64,000 bases of DNA from Haemophilus influenzae. GTDB lineage: Bacteria > Pseudomonadota > Gammaproteobacteria > Enterobacterales > Pasteurellaceae. Of this stretch, positions 10,094 to 22,736 are shown in pieces; the first letter of the stretch is position 1; each line of letters opens with the position of its first letter. The notes under the pieces were generated by a model. That model was not told the DNA's origin and did no database searches. It saw only the letters and a list, made by a program, of their open reading frames with translations. Location of the stretch: NCBI GenBank assembly GCA_923172585.1, contig OV298644.1, forward strand, positions 309,844-373,843, in the 5' to 3' direction. The translations under genes were made by a program, and so were the position numbers.

Positions 10094-11038
10094 TTAGAAA
10101 ACAATCGCTTTTGTTACCGCACTTTTCTCTTCAACTACGTCTTCTGTTTGAACCGGTTTTAATTTCATGAGATCAAACGCGGCAATACGATACACAACGA
10201 AGTTATATACCTGATTTGCCATAGCTAGTTTTAATAAAGCTGCAGCATCATCTACTAGCCCTACATTGAGTTTTTGTTTTGCTAGATAAAAATAGGTTTC
10301 TGTGAGAACTACAGCATATTGTTGTGAATTATCGGCAAATTCACTTGCACGTTGTTGTAATTCTTCTACAGAGATGTGTCCTAAGTAATATTGAACGATT
10401 TGTGTACTTCAGAAGTCCTCTGATAGCCCTTTTGCTCGTTCAACAAGGCATGTTTACGCTTCTTGTGGTTTTAATTTTTGTTCGTTCAAATATAGCCATA
10501 AGACACGATAGCGATCTTTTTTATCAGCTTGGTAGAACTGTAAGAAATCTTGCTGAGCAAGATGGTAGCGCACTACATAATAAAAATTTAAACCACGATT
10601 AAGGTGGGTATAGTCATAACCTGAATCTAATTCAAACACCGTATTGAAAGCATCCAATGCGACGTCGTAATCTTCTTCAAGCAATAAATAAAGCCCTAAG
10701 TAATCGTACACAGATGCCATTTTCGGCTGTAATGCAAGGGCTTGAGTAAGATCAGAACGAGCAAGTCCACATAATCCAAGTGAATCATAGAATACGCCAC
10801 GTTCAAAATGAAGCGATGCACGTTCTTCATTACTCATTTTTCCAACCAGTAGTACTTGGCTTAATCGCACGATCATCACTTCTTGTTCAATGTGAGTATT
10901 CGCGTTTTGTTCAGCCAACACGACATGATTTTTAGACACAAAACCGCACCTAGACTGAACACAGCCAGCAAGGAGTATGATCGCACTTATGCTAAATAAA
11001 TAGACTATAAAATGGCTAGATAAGCGAAAACACCGCAT
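10094..11038 (-). pseudogene. nlpI: Lipoprotein NlpI (TPR adaptor), interrupted by two in-frame stops
   Basis: NlpI is an outer-membrane lipoprotein with tetratricopeptide repeats that adapts cell-wall hydrolases such as Spr to the protease Prc. The signal peptide and lipobox LLAGC are near residue 26, with TPR helices such as ERGVFYDSLGLCGLARSDLT and LGLYLLLEEDYDVALDAFN. The frame stays open for 194 codons. A TAA then replaces a probable glutamine at 10453, and a TGA replaces a probable tryptophan about 14 codons later. The same frame continues with convincing TPR sequence to TAA at 10094, so no bases are lost. It sits between pnp and deaD as in E. coli. An uptake signal lies near the 3' end. 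Confidence 0.82.
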
Positions 11039-11053
11039 TTGCTTTCTTCATGC

Positions 11054-13249
11054 CTAAAAGTTGGAAAACAACAAAACTTGGCAGCGAATGCTACAAAGTT
11101 TTGATTCAATATTCCAAGATTCTTCCTGTTCTTCGACACGATCTTCTTGGTTAATTTCAGTTTCTTGTTTTGGAGCCAAGTCTTTCATTGTCAAACGAAT
11201 ACGACCTTGACGATCGATTTCAACAACTTTTACGATTACTTCTTGACCCACTTGAAGGTAATCGCTAACTTTTTCTACACGCTCTTCAGCAATTTGAGAA
11301 ATATGATCCAAACCTTCTTTATTTCCAACGATTGCGACGAATGCACCAAAATCAGCAAGACGAGTGACTTTACCTTTGTAAATTGCGACAGCTTCAACTT
11401 CTGCAACGATTTCCTCAATACGTCCCATTACGTATTTCGCTGCATTGCTATCTACTGCGGCAATTTTCACTGTACCATCGTCATCAATAGCAATTGATGT
11501 ACCAGTTTCTTCAATTACTGAACGGATTGTTGCACAACCTTTAACAAGCACATCTTTGATTAACTTAGGATCGAATTTCATTGTATAGATGCGCAGTGCG
11601 TAGTCAGAAATATCCGCACGTGGAGCAGGGATTGCTAGTTCCATTACACCAAGAATGTGCATACGTGCACTTTTCGCTTGGTTTAATGCAATTTGCATAA
11701 GTTCAGGGGTGATACCTTCAATATTGATGTCAATTTGAAGTGCGATGACACCTTCACGTGTACCCGCTACTTTAAAGTACATATCGCCTAAATGGTCTTC
11801 ATCGCCTAAAATATCTGAAAGCACCACAAATTTCTCTTCTTCTTTCAGTAAACCCATTGCGATACTTGCAAATGCAGCTTTGATTGGAACACCTGCATCC
11901 ATTAATACTAAAGATGCACCACATACAGATGCCATAGAAGAAGAACCGTTAGATTCAGTGATTTCAGATACTTGTCGCTCAACATACTGGAATTCTGCAA
12001 GGATTGGCATAACAGCCGCTACACCACGTTTTGCTAATCGACCGTGACCGATCTCACGACGTTTTGGCGAGCCGATCATACCTGTTTCGCCTACAGAATA
12101 TGGAGGGAAATTATAATGGATTAAGAAGTGATCTTCACGTTCACCCGTTAATTCATCAATGATTTGTGCATCACGTTCAGTACCTAATGTTGCAACAGCT
12201 AATGCTTACGTTTCGCCACGGGTGAAAATTGCAGAACCTTGAGTACGTGGTAATACACCAGTGCAAGTATCTAATGCACGAACAGTATCAACGGTACGAC
12301 CATCAATACGTGGTTAGCCTGCAATGATTCAGCCACGAACGATTTGGCTTTCAAGTACGGTGAAAATATCCACGATTTAAACTTCGCTGATATCTTCATA
12401 TTCAGCTATGATTTGCGCAATTACATCCGCTTTAATCGCAACGACTTGTTCGTAACGTAATAGACGGTCAGTAATGCGGTATGCATCGCCTAAACGTGCT
12501 GCAGCAATCGCTTTTACTTTGTCGACTAAATCTGTGTTTACTTGTGGTGCAACAGAATACCAACGTGGTTTGCCAGCTTCTGTTGCAAAATCTTTGATTG
12601 CTTCAATCACAACTTATTGTTGTTGATGACCGAATACGACTGCCGCTAACATTTGTTCTTCAGTTAAAATACCAGCTTCAGTTTCTACCATTAATACAGC
12701 TTTGTCAGTACCGTTAACCACTAAGTCTAATCGGCTTTCTTTTTGTTCTGCCACAGTTGAATTTAATACGAATTGCTTGTCAATAATACCAACACGTGCT
12801 GTACCGATATGGCCGTTGAAAGGTACACCAGATAACCTTAATGCTGCAGAAGCACCGATCATTGCCACTAAATCTGCACTGATTTGTAAATTTACAGAAA
12901 CCACAATTGCCACAACTTGGATTTCATTGAAGAAATCTTCTGGGAATAATGACCGAATTGGACGGTCGATTAAACGTGCAATTAAAGTTTCGCCTTCAGA
13001 TGGACAACTTTCACTCTTGAATAAACCACCATTGATTTTACTTGCCGCATAATTACGCTCTTGATAGTTTATGGTTAATGGAAAGAAGTCTTGTCCTTCT
13101 ATAAAATATTATTTAGTAATAACTGTCACGAATAGCGTAGTATCGTCCATGATTGCAATAACTGCAGTTGTTGCTTGACGTGCAATCGCGCCAGTTTCTA
13201 AAGTAACGGTATGCTGACCATATTTAAATTGTTTAACAATTGGATTCAC
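11054..13249 (-). pseudogene. pnp: Polynucleotide phosphorylase, one frame with about six nonsense codons
   Basis: PNPase is the 3'-5' phosphorolytic exonuclease of the degradosome. The whole length (732 codons, family about 711) is in a single frame from GTG 13249 (normally ATG) to 11054: two RNase PH domains, then KH and S1 domains ([20 protein letters not shown]). There are no frameshifts, but in-frame stops occur near 13109, 12612, 12375, 12330, 12316 and 12205. Non-conservative changes hit invariant sites. The KH GxxG loop reads VKGC where GKGG is expected, and PGGFFKREGRPSEGE has become [15 protein letters not shown]. Substitution-only damage of this density in a usually conserved gene suggests consensus error or an extreme decay event. 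Confidence 0.85.
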
Positions 13250-13522
13250 AATGTTTTCCTTAAAATTTATATTAACAACAATGCATTATTTCCCAGATTG
13301 ATACTAGCAAAATAAATCTTTCGAAAAAATGATATTACTTTGGACGTTTAAAAATTTCTATTGATAGCCTCACTTTATTATAGATGATAAAGCCCGTGCA
13401 TTATACAGGATGTTTGGCATTAATGGCTAACTTTATTTCACATTAGCAACTTATTATCATAGTTTCGACAGTATTTAGATCCTATAACTTGCATTGGCCT
13501 CTATGAAATTAGGTTATTTTAT
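13250..13522. other. pnp upstream region with no gene found
   Basis: AT-rich spacer of 273 bases between the pnp start and the GT8 remnant. It would contain the pnp promoter and leader. No RNA gene or convincing promoter pair was recognised. It may share the base-level damage seen in pnp. Confidence 0.4.
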
Positions 13523-13921
13523 ATGAAATATAATGTAATGATGGCTAGTGATGCTAATTATATTTCTTAATTTAGAAATTACAATGAAATCTTCATTAAT
13601 ACACAATGAAAATCTATCTGTTTTTACTGTACATACAGGAGATATTTCTAAATACTATTATAATGATCTTCAACTTTAATTTGCTAAAAGCTTTCTACTT
13701 TACAATTAGATCATATGATTTCAATTAATACTCTTGATATTTCTCCTGTTATTTTTCATTTTACAGGTCCTCATAAGCCTCTTGATAATATTTTTTCTGA
13801 AAATGCTTGTGTTAATGCCGTAATTTCATTGTTTAGACTTTATGCGTCAATAAGTTGGCAAAATATTTGCTCTCTTTCACTCGGCACTACAAGAGCTAAT
13901 TGGATTAATCAAGAGAGATGA
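13523..13921 (+). pseudogene. Remnant of a GT8-family (LgtC-like) glycosyltransferase
   Basis: The 5' part reads MKYNVMMASDANYIS, then after a one-base shift continues as MKSSLIHNENLSVFTVHTGDISK, which resembles the N-terminus of family 8 LPS glycosyltransferases. The 3' part (from 13715) has SPVIFHFTGPHKPL, the C-terminal acceptor-site region normally reading HFTGxxKPW. The middle, including the DxD metal site, is missing: about 130 codons remain of an expected 300. It is therefore a deletion derivative with frameshifts. It lies in the gap upstream of pnp and reads in the opposite direction to it. Confidence 0.6.
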
Positions 13922-13948
13922 TGTAATCGGTGGCTTTATTTCATTTAA

Positions 13949-14464
<516 letters not shown>

Positions 14465-14535
14465 TTTTTGAAAAAGTGCGGTTAGAAATTTATGTTGTTT
14501 AACAATAAACTAACTTAAACATATAGAGGTGCGAA

Positions 14536-15071
14536 ATGACTATCTTGTTAACACAAAAAGAATTTGATATTTTAAAAAAATTATAAATTACGTTGCAACT
14601 TTCGAAAAGCCTTATTTTACAACTAATCATAGCAATGTTGCGGTTGTAACCTTGAAAGAAAAAGGGTTAGTAAATACACGTGTCAATGGTATTCAAGTCG
14701 AAGTAGTTGCGCTTGAACTTGGTAAGCAGATTATTGCTAATCAAATTGAGCATGAAATTGTTACAAGCCAAGAGAGTTCGCCTATGCCAATGGCAAAAGA
14801 TGCATCACAATTCGTTATTGAAGATGATGTGCCTATGCCTAAAATTAAACGTAATCGCACGAAAAAACCTATTGCGTATCCTTTAGAGCAGATGCAAGTA
14901 GGACAATCTTTCTTTGTGCCTGCAGGGGCAAAGACTAAAGACTTGACTAAACTTTATCGTAATGTTTCAGTTCTCGTCTCTCAAGCTAAACGCAATCTTG
15001 GTTTAGATATTAAATTCAGAATAGCCGTCGATTTTGAATGTAACGGTGTTCGTGTATGGCGTAGACAGTAA
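14536..15071 (+). pseudogene. Frameshifted phage-like or DNA-associated protein
   Basis: Translation opens at ATG 14536 with MTILLTQKEFDILKK. A run of seven A residues at 14574-14580 then puts the frame into a stop. One more A would join it to the downstream frame, which starts INYVATFEKPYF and runs to 15071. The joined product would be about 178 residues. The C-terminal part (PLEQMQVGQSFFVPAGAKT, then a lysine and arginine-rich stretch ending VRVWRRQ) resembles small proteins seen in Haemophilus prophages. I do not assign a function. The cause may be a real homopolymer indel or a base-calling loss. Confidence 0.55.
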
Positions 15072-15083
15072 TTAAAATAAAAA

Positions 15084-15108
15084 AGGGGCTAGATTCTCTC
15101 AAGCCCCT
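15084..15108 (-). terminator. Intrinsic terminator downstream of hap
   Basis: AGGGGCT (15084-15090) pairs with AGCCCCT (15102-15108). On the minus strand the stem is followed by a T-rich tail (TTTTTTATTTTAATT), as expected for a terminator of the minus-strand hap transcript. Confidence 0.7.
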
Positions 15109-15237
15109 GTTCATGCGGTTTCCGTCCCACTTAATCCCGAATTTTCCCGCCAAATCCCTATTTCTCTTTTTTTCTCATTTTAAATGGTTGGATACAGCCA
15201 CCTTGTTTATCAATAAACGATAAAATTATTTTGATTT

Positions 15238-18200
15238 TTACCAACGATACCCCAATTTCACGCCCACATTTTGCTGTTTGCCGAGTTGTGAACCTTGAGA
15301 TTTTGAGATAAAAGCGGAAAGTTGGAAATGTAAAATTTCTGCCTTTAATCCCACTTCTTTTTGCCAATAACGCCCAAATGATTGTTGCAACATCGTGCGA
15401 TTTACAGTGGTTTGTACGTTAGCGTTTGAAACATCAACATAATTGACGAAGAAATAAGGCTTAACGCTGATATTATCTGTCGGGGTAAATGTATAATCAA
15501 CTCGAATGCCAGCATTATAGCGATTAAATGCAAGGCTCGGTGTTTGCACTTTCACTTCTTCAGATTGATAATTTTCACGTTCAATAAAATATCGATTAAC
15601 ACCAAAATAAGGCTGAATACCCAATTGCCCTAAACGGAACTGATAACTTGCATTCACACCATAATTTATCGCTTTTCGATGAATTTTTCGGCTTTGTTCT
15701 TCAGCCATTTTACTCGCACTAATTCCCGCACCCACGTTTACACCAAATTGTAAATCGCCCCATTGATATTGGGCAAAACCCGACATCATCGTTAATGTCG
15801 CGTGATTTTTAACCTGTTCGTCAAAGGTATTATCTGAACGGCTATGCGAGAAAACCGCCCCAATTCGTCCATTATCTAAGGCTTTTTGCACCCCAATTTG
15901 ACGCAAGTTCGTTTTCTGCTGATAAGCACGGAACGCATCAGAATCATAGCGTCTTTTATCCTGTGCGATATTTGTCCACAGGGCAGATTGTGCTTGATCT
16001 ACAAAAAGACGATCCAATTCATCTTGAACGGAAAGCATACTATTTACTGTTGCAGACAACTCCGATAACGCACTATTTGAGTAACGGCTGATCAATTCTT
16101 TTTGTTTGTCGTTTTTTTCTTCTTGAGCTTGAGGTTCTTTTTTCACTTGCGGTTGGGCATTAATAACCTCAAGTGCGGCTTGTAATACGTCTAACTGGCT
16201 TTGATCAAACGGGGATCAGAAAACACCGCTCTTTTTAACCGCACTTTTTTTGCCTTACTTTTTTGTTTTTCAGCAGTCAGTTCAACTTGTTTGGCTTCTA
16301 ATGCGTTTAACAGGCTTTGAGCAGGCAGGGTATCAGAAAACGCTGCTCTCGCTGCTCTTCTTGACCGCACTTTTGCCTTACTTGTTTGTGTTTCAGCAGT
16401 CAGAGCTTGTTTGGCTTCTAATGTTTGTTCTGCTTGCTCTGCTCTTACTAAATCATTGCGCAATTCCTGCTCTTTTATTGGGTTATGCAAGCGGAATTCG
16501 CCATTATTCTTCACTAATTTATAACGTAATGCACCCGCATCAACGTGGTCATTTTCTAAAGTAAATTTGAGCTTATCTGATAACGGTTGATTATCTAAGC
16601 TTTCAACCAAAGTTAATTGCTCAAGGGCTTCGGGTTCTTTGCCTGTGTTGCTAACAGCTAACTTGTAAGTACCCTCAGCGTCATTGGATAATTTTAATTT
16701 ATCGCTTTTATAGCCAAATAAAGATGAAGTAAATTGGAATGTGCCTTTCCCCTCAATTTACCATTTACTGTCAATGTGTTGAAACGATGTTCCGCCGATG
16801 TTGGTGTCATTTCCGTCTCTAATGAACGGCGGCGACGTGGCGCATTGTTTGAACTAGCTGAATAAGCTGAATTTAACGTAACAGTACTATTATTTAGCGT
16901 TAAATTCTGCAATGTAGTATCGCTAGGCATTGTCCAAGTCGAATTTTCCAACGTCACTGTTGTACCTTTGTCGCCCTGAATTTGGTGCGAAAAATGGCTG
17001 TTTTTTAAAGAAAATTGAGCAGAATCCGTTAAATGCACATTACCGTTCAAATTTGCATTGTCCACCGTTGCTTTAGCCTGATTTGAAAGTTTGATTGTGC
17101 CAATCTGTGTTGCTTGATTGCTTAATGTAAAACGGCTTTGGTTCATTAAATTCACATTACCATTAAATTTTGCTATATCATGAATATTTGCTGTTGCATT
17201 ATGAGTTAAATTGATAGAGCCATTGATTTGTGTTATAGGTATTGATGCAATAACAGTGTTATTGTTCAAATCTACTGTTTTACAAGTCGTTAATCCTGTA
17301 CAATCTGAACGCATGCAAATAATATTTTTCTGATATGGCATAACACTAAATGTGGTATTTGCATTATTGCTGATTGTACAATTTACCTCAATTGAAGAAT
17401 CATTGCGAGAAACCACTGCATTTCCGTCTTTAATTTGGAAATCTTCAGCTTCAAATGTGCGGTTGATCCAATCGTCATAACACCCAATTTAGCATTGTGG
17501 GATACCTTCCATTTCTGCCCAACGTTTGTTTAAATGATTGTAAACATGTGGTGTCGAGCAACCACTGAACACTAATCCGCCTTTTATTTGGCTAATTTCG
17601 CCTTTTAAGTTTGTGCCGCCTGAAAATAGCAAAGTACGATCTTCTGCAGTGGGTTGCCAAATCAGGTTTAATCGTCCATTGTGTTTATTTTCATCTGTTT
17701 CGCCAAACCAACCGTTAAATGCAATATATCGCTTATTAGTCAATTGTTTTAAATTATCATTTATGGTATCATAACCTGTGGTAGTAATATTAGTGACTTA
17801 AATTGTATTATGGTTCATAATAATCGTCCAATCGTCCGTATTTTGGATACGTTTACAGGTTAATGAATGCCCATTAAGATCTAAGCGATCACCACGGAAG
17901 CCATAATAAATTTTATTCGGATAAAATTGATTTTAGCAATTCAGTTTAACCGTAGCTCTCCCACTAACGATCCCAAATTCTTTATTGGCTAGTTTTTGAC
18001 CTGATTAATCTGCCAGTTGATCTAACACGACCAAGCCGTTACCGACACTAAGGCTTCCTATCTTTTTGCCTTTACCTTTAACTTGTACTGTTCCCAGCCC
18101 AATTTTAGATAAGCGATCGCCTTCTGGATTTTCCATTTGCCATTTAACTGTACTTTCTTCTCCAACAGAGATGACTGCACCTTGCCAAGTTACTTTATTT

Positions 18201-19430
18201 TCACTTGGTTTAACGTCAAAGTTACCTTCAAATTACAAGCCTCCAGCACCTTGAGTGACATTATTTTCCATTGTTAAAGTTCCGTTTCCTTGCTTGCCAA
18301 AATAAATACCTCCACCACGTTGCATTCTTGGTTGCTAAATAATAGAGCCTGCTGCTGCTAAAACACGATCTTTAGCCGTTTGATTTAACGATGCATTAAA
18401 TAACTTCACAGTTCCTACTTGTGATTTTGCTTTAAAGTCATCTTTACTATGTCTAGTTAAGGTTAGTTTACCTGTACCTTCGTTCTTTGCTACAATGGTA
18501 TCATGTCCATCTATTGCGCGAATATAGCTTTAAAAACACTACGCACATCTACTGCAAGGACTTCATTATAAAACAAGACTTCACGTATCAGTTGAAACCA
18601 ATTCTCTCTCACCGCCCAAAGGATGCCCGGTTCCCAATACAGCGTTTATCAACCATTGTTTGTTTTTCGCATCATAAATAAACATAGGCGAACCGCTGTC
18701 GCCGCTTGAGCCTGCAATAGGTAATGGGCCGTAATGATTCCCGCTAGCTACATCGCCGCTCAGATTGACTCAACCATCCCCTTCTCCACCCTGAATATGG
18801 GTATTGCCTGCTGTCAGGTAATGATATGCGCCTGGCAACTTGGGTCGCCGTTCGTTCCTTGATCGTTATTGCGCCAAAACTGCTACCCGGAGCCGATACG
18901 CACGCGTTCGGGATATTTCGTCCTATCTGTATATTTGTTGCCGTTCATATCAGAAGTCATATCGATTGGGGTGGCTTCCGTAACAAATTTATGTAAGCGT
19001 GGGTTGTGGTAGTCTTTCTCATAAGGATGCGTTTGATCGTTTTTATAATTATTCCGTTTTGCAATCTTATAAGAAAAACGGTGCTGATCGGGATTTGTTC
19101 CCTCTGCACCAAAATCAACATCGCGATAACCTACATTATGCGCCACGCTCACAATATATTGATCGCCCACCGATGTCGCCACGCCGTTACGCGATACCAC
19201 AGAAAAATCAATCATAGGTGCTTTTGTCATTGATGTGCCAACTAAATGCCCTTCTTTGTTATAAACCTCAATATTTTTAGCCCAACTGAAAACTTCCCTT
19301 TGTTCTCGGCAAAATCACGATAATATTGGTAGTCAATCCCAAAATAAGTATGACCTGCCCACGCTTGCGATACTATCCCTAATGAAATGCAAGCGGTTAA
19401 AAAATTCAGACGAAATACAGTTTTTTTCAT
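15238..19430 (-). pseudogene. hap: Hap autotransporter serine protease/adhesin, multiply frameshifted
   Basis: Hap is a self-cleaving IgA-protease-like autotransporter that mediates adherence and aggregation. The signal peptide (MKKTVFRLNFLTACISLGIV, cleavage after SQAWA) and mature start GHTYFGIDYQYYRDF are clear. The protease domain retains the catalytic-histidine region IVSVAHNVGYRDVDFGAE and the serine motif GDSGSP near 18697. The passenger shows repetitive short-motif beta-helix text, and the C-terminal barrel (from about 16060) ends in GVKLGYRW with the terminal aromatic residue. The frame breaks at about 19260 (loss of one G from a G run) and several times between 16.1 and 18.9 kb. Total span (about 1397 codons) equals full-length Hap. 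Two uptake signals lie in the linker. Confidence 0.9.
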
Positions 19431-19751
19431 AATGTTTATTTAATTAAATAATTTTTCGTATTAAAAAATACGTGGTTAAACGACTATAACTTGAACAATA
19501 AAAGTGCGGTGATTTTCTAAGGGATTTCAGCTAAAAAACGAACTAAAAGGCACAAAAGAAAATAAAGCAGTAAAACTATATAGTAATTAAGCCAAAATTT
19601 CTAGGTTTTTGCTTAATACTTAGTGGGTAATCTTATCTTGCGATGGATTAATATTATATGTAATTTATACAGATAACTAAAATTAAAACAATATCACTAA
19701 TAAAATAACCGCACTTTATGTGAGTTTTCTCTGAAAGTGCGGCCATTTTTT
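19431..19751. other. hap-uvrA intergenic region with uptake signals
   Basis: Holds the hap upstream region, one uptake signal at 19502-19510, and an inverted uptake-signal pair (ACCGCACTT at 19708-19716 with GAAAGTGCGGC at 19733-19743) suited to terminating uvrA on the minus strand. The rest is AT-rich with no gene seen. Confidence 0.6.
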
Positions 19752-22583
19752 CTAAGGTTTTTCTAAAATCGGTTTAAGGAATCGAGCGGTGTGGGAACTT
19801 TCTACTTTGGCAACTTGTTCTGGTGTACCCGTCGCAATAATTTGTCCGCCGCCACAGCCTCCCTCTGGGCCAAGATCGACAATCCAGTCTGCGGTTTTAA
19901 TCACATCAAGATTGTGTTCAATGACGACGATAGTATTTCCTTGGTCGCGTAATCGATGCAATACTTCAAGTAATTGCTTAATGTCAGCGAAATGCAAACC
20001 AGTCGTCGGTTCATCTAGAATATACAAAGTTTTACCCGTATCACGTTTAGAAAGTTCCGTTGCTAGTTTCACTCGTTGTGCTTCGCCACCTGAAAGTGTT
20101 GTAGAAGATTGACCTAATCGAATATAGGATAATCCCACATCCATCAAGGTTTGTAATTTTCTTGCAATCATTGGAATCGCATCAAAAAACTCACGAGCCT
20201 CTTCCACCGTCATATCTAAAACTTGATGGATGGTTTTGCCTTTGTAACGAATTTCTAAGGTTTCGCGATTATAGCGTTTACCTTTACATTGGTCGCAAGG
20301 AACATAAACATCGGGTAAAAAATGCATTTCAACTTTGAGTACACCATCGCCCTGACAGGCTTCACAGCGTCCACCTCGTACGTTAAAGCTAAAACGCCCA
20401 GGATTATAACCACGCGCACGTGCCTCTGGCACCCCTGCAAAAAGCTCGCGAATTGGGGTAAATAAGCCTGTATAAGTGGCTGGATTTGAACGTGGCGTGC
20501 GTCCAATCGGGCTTTGGTTAATATCAATAACTTTATCGAAATGTTCTAATCCCTCGATAGATTGATAAGGTGCGTAATCTGTCTTTTCTGCTCGATTTAA
20601 TGCATTTTGCGCAAGAGGAAATAAAGTATCATTAATGAGTGTTGATTTTCCTGAGCCTGATACACCAGTTACGCAAGTAAACAAACCAACGGGAATATCT
20701 AAATTCACATTTTTTAAGTTATTACCTGATGCGCCTTTAAGTTTGAGCCATTTTTTCTTATCAAGTGCGGTGCGTTTTTTAGGAATTTCGATTTTATCTG
20801 CACCCGATAAAAATTTTCCCGTGATGGAATTTGGATTGAGCATAATTTCATCGGCATTTCCTTGTGCAATAACTTGTCCGCCATGCACGCCAGCACCAGG
20901 CCCAATATCAATAATATGGTCAGCTGCACGAATCGCGTCTTCATCGTGTTCCACGACAATTACCGTATTACCAAGATTACGCAAATGAATTAACGTATTA
21001 AGTAAGCGTTCATTATCACGTTGGTGCAAGCCAATAGAGGGTTCATCTAATACATACATTACGCCAACAAGTCCCGCACCAATTTGACTCGCAAGGCGAA
21101 TACGTTGCGCTTCCCCACCTGAAAGGGTTTCAGCTGAACGAGAAAGAGAAAGATAATTCAAACCAACATTGACTAAAAACTGCAAACGCTCGCGGATTTC
21201 TTTAAGAATTTTTTCCGCAATTTGTGCTTTTTGACCAGTGAGAGAAAGTGCGGTAAAAAATTCGAGGGTTTCACCAATACTTTTTTCCGCAATTATCGGC
21301 AAATTGGTTTTTCCAATATACACATTACGCGCTTCGGGTCGCAAACGAGATCCGCCACAATCTATACAAGGTCGATTACTAATATTTTTCGCTAATTCTT
21401 CACGCACCGACATTGATTCTGTTTCTTTATATCGGCGAGCCATATTATTCAAAATCCCTTCAAAAGGATGCTTGCGAATAACCACATCGCCACGATCATT
21501 CATATATTGGAATTCAATTTCCTCTTTGCCTGAACCCTGCATAATGATATGTTGAATCTTCTTTGGCAAAGATTCATAGGGCGCTTCAACATCAAAATGA
21601 TAATGTTTCGCCAATGAGGTAAGCATTTGATAATAATAGAAATTACGACGATCCCAACCTTTTACCGCACCACCAGCAAGAGAAATAGTTGGATTTTGCA
21701 CCACACGATCTTCATCAAAATATTGCTGCACACCCAAGCCATCACAAGTTGGGCAAGCACCTGCAGGATTGTTAAAGGAAAACAAACGAGGCTCTAATTC
21801 TGGCACAGAATAACCACAATGCGGACAAGCAAAATTTGCCGAAAAAACTAATTCTTCTGCTTTCGGATTATCCATATCTGCCACAATCGCAGTGCCACCT
21901 GAAAGCTCTAATGCGGTTTCAAAAGATTCGGCTAAACGTGTTGCTAAATCTGACCGCACTTTAAAACGATCAACCACTACTTCAATAGTATGTTTTTTCT
22001 GTAAGGCTAATTTTGGCGGATCAGATAAATCGCAAATTTCGCCATCAATACGCGCACGAATATAACCTTGCGCAGCAATATTTTCTAAAATCTTAACATG
22101 TTCGCCTTTTCGATTTTTGACAACTGGCGCAAGTAACATCATCTTGCTGTCTTCTGGCAAACTTAATACTTTATCCACCATTTGACTAATCGTTTGTGCC
22201 GTTAATGGAACATTATGATCGGGACAACGCGGCTCCCCTACTCGTGCAAACAATAAACGTAAATAATCGTAAATTTCCGTAATTGTTCCCACTGTAGAAC
22301 GTGGATTGTGTGAGGTAGATTTTTGTTCAATGGAAATTGCAGGGGAAAGTCCCTCAATAGAATCCACATCAGGCTTTTCCATTAAAGACAAAAATTGACG
22401 CGCATACGCCGAAAGAGATTCAACATAGCGGCGTTGCCCTTCCGCATAAAGTGTATCAAAGGCTAAAGAGGATTTTCCCGAACCTGAAAGCCCAGTAATT
22501 ACCACAAGTTTATTGCGTGGAATAGTTAAATTAATATTTTTCAGGTTATGGGTTCTAGCCCCGCGAATATCGATATTTTCCAT
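19752..22583 (-). CDS. uvrA: Excinuclease ABC subunit UvrA
   Basis: DNA-damage recognition ATPase of nucleotide excision repair. The 943-residue protein has two ABC cassettes. Walker A motifs are [12 protein letters not shown] near residue 31 and [13 protein letters not shown] near 640. Signature motifs [11 protein letters not shown] and [11 protein letters not shown] occur near 488 and 830. Zinc sites are CPHC/CPTC around 250-280 and CEAC/CDQC around 740-765. ATG 22583 is chosen because it gives the family N-terminus [14 protein letters not shown]; a TTG four codons upstream is in frame but unnecessary. It is divergent from ssb with a shared LexA box, so SOS induction is expected. Fully intact. 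Confidence 0.97.
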   Translation of the reverse strand: MENIDIRGARTHNLKNINLTIPRNKLVVITGLSGSGKSSLAFDTLYAEGQRRYVESLSAYARQFLSLMEKPDVDSIEGLSPAISIEQKSTSHNPRSTVGTITEIYDYLRLLFARVGEPRCPDHNVPLTAQTISQMVDKVLSLPEDSKMMLLAPVVKNRKGEHVKILENIAAQGYIRARIDGEICDLSDPPKLALQKKHTIEVVVDRFKVRSDLATRLAESFETALELSGGTAIVADMDNPKAEELVFSANFACPHCGYSVPELEPRLFSFNNPAGACPTCDGLGVQQYFDEDRVVQNPTISLAGGAVKGWDRRNFYYYQMLTSLAKHYHFDVEAPYESLPKKIQHIIMQGSGKEEIEFQYMNDRGDVVIRKHPFEGILNNMARRYKETESMSVREELAKNISNRPCIDCGGSRLRPEARNVYIGKTNLPIIAEKSIGETLEFFTALSLTGQKAQIAEKILKEIRERLQFLVNVGLNYLSLSRSAETLSGGEAQRIRLASQIGAGLVGVMYVLDEPSIGLHQRDNERLLNTLIHLRNLGNTVIVVEHDEDAIRAADHIIDIGPGAGVHGGQVIAQGNADEIMLNPNSITGKFLSGADKIEIPKKRTALDKKKWLKLKGASGNNLKNVNLDIPVGLFTCVTGVSGSGKSTLINDTLFPLAQNALNRAEKTDYAPYQSIEGLEHFDKVIDINQSPIGRTPRSNPATYTGLFTPIRELFAGVPEARARGYNPGRFSFNVRGGRCEACQGDGVLKVEMHFLPDVYVPCDQCKGKRYNRETLEIRYKGKTIHQVLDMTVEEAREFFDAIPMIARKLQTLMDVGLSYIRLGQSSTTLSGGEAQRVKLATELSKRDTGKTLYILDEPTTGLHFADIKQLLEVLHRLRDQGNTIVVIEHNLDVIKTADWIVDLGPEGGCGGGQIIATGTPEQVAKVESSHTARFLKPILEKP

Positions 22584-22645
22584 AAAATAACTCAAAAGTA
22601 TGAAATAAATGTAAATTTTGCGATCATTATCGCATATTTTAATAT

Positions 22646-22661
22646 CTGTGCAAATATCCAG
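22646..22661. promoter_or_regulatory. LexA (SOS) box between uvrA and ssb
   Basis: CTGTGCAAATATCCAG matches the CTGT-N8-ACAG consensus with one change in the right half. It lies midway between the two divergent genes, the same place as the shared SOS box in E. coli. Confidence 0.7.
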
Positions 22662-22736
22662 TTAAAATATATAGATCTTTTAAAAAATTTCAGGCAAAAT
22701 AACCGCACTTTTTTTAGATAAAAAATGAGGTTTTTT

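Noticed and set aside
10324..10602. 92-codon plus-strand frame
   Set aside because: Antisense to nlpI, whose homology explains the sequence.
15084..15108. Terminator for the plus-strand phage-like gene
   Set aside because: The T tract lies on the minus-strand side, so it suits hap rather than the plus-strand gene.
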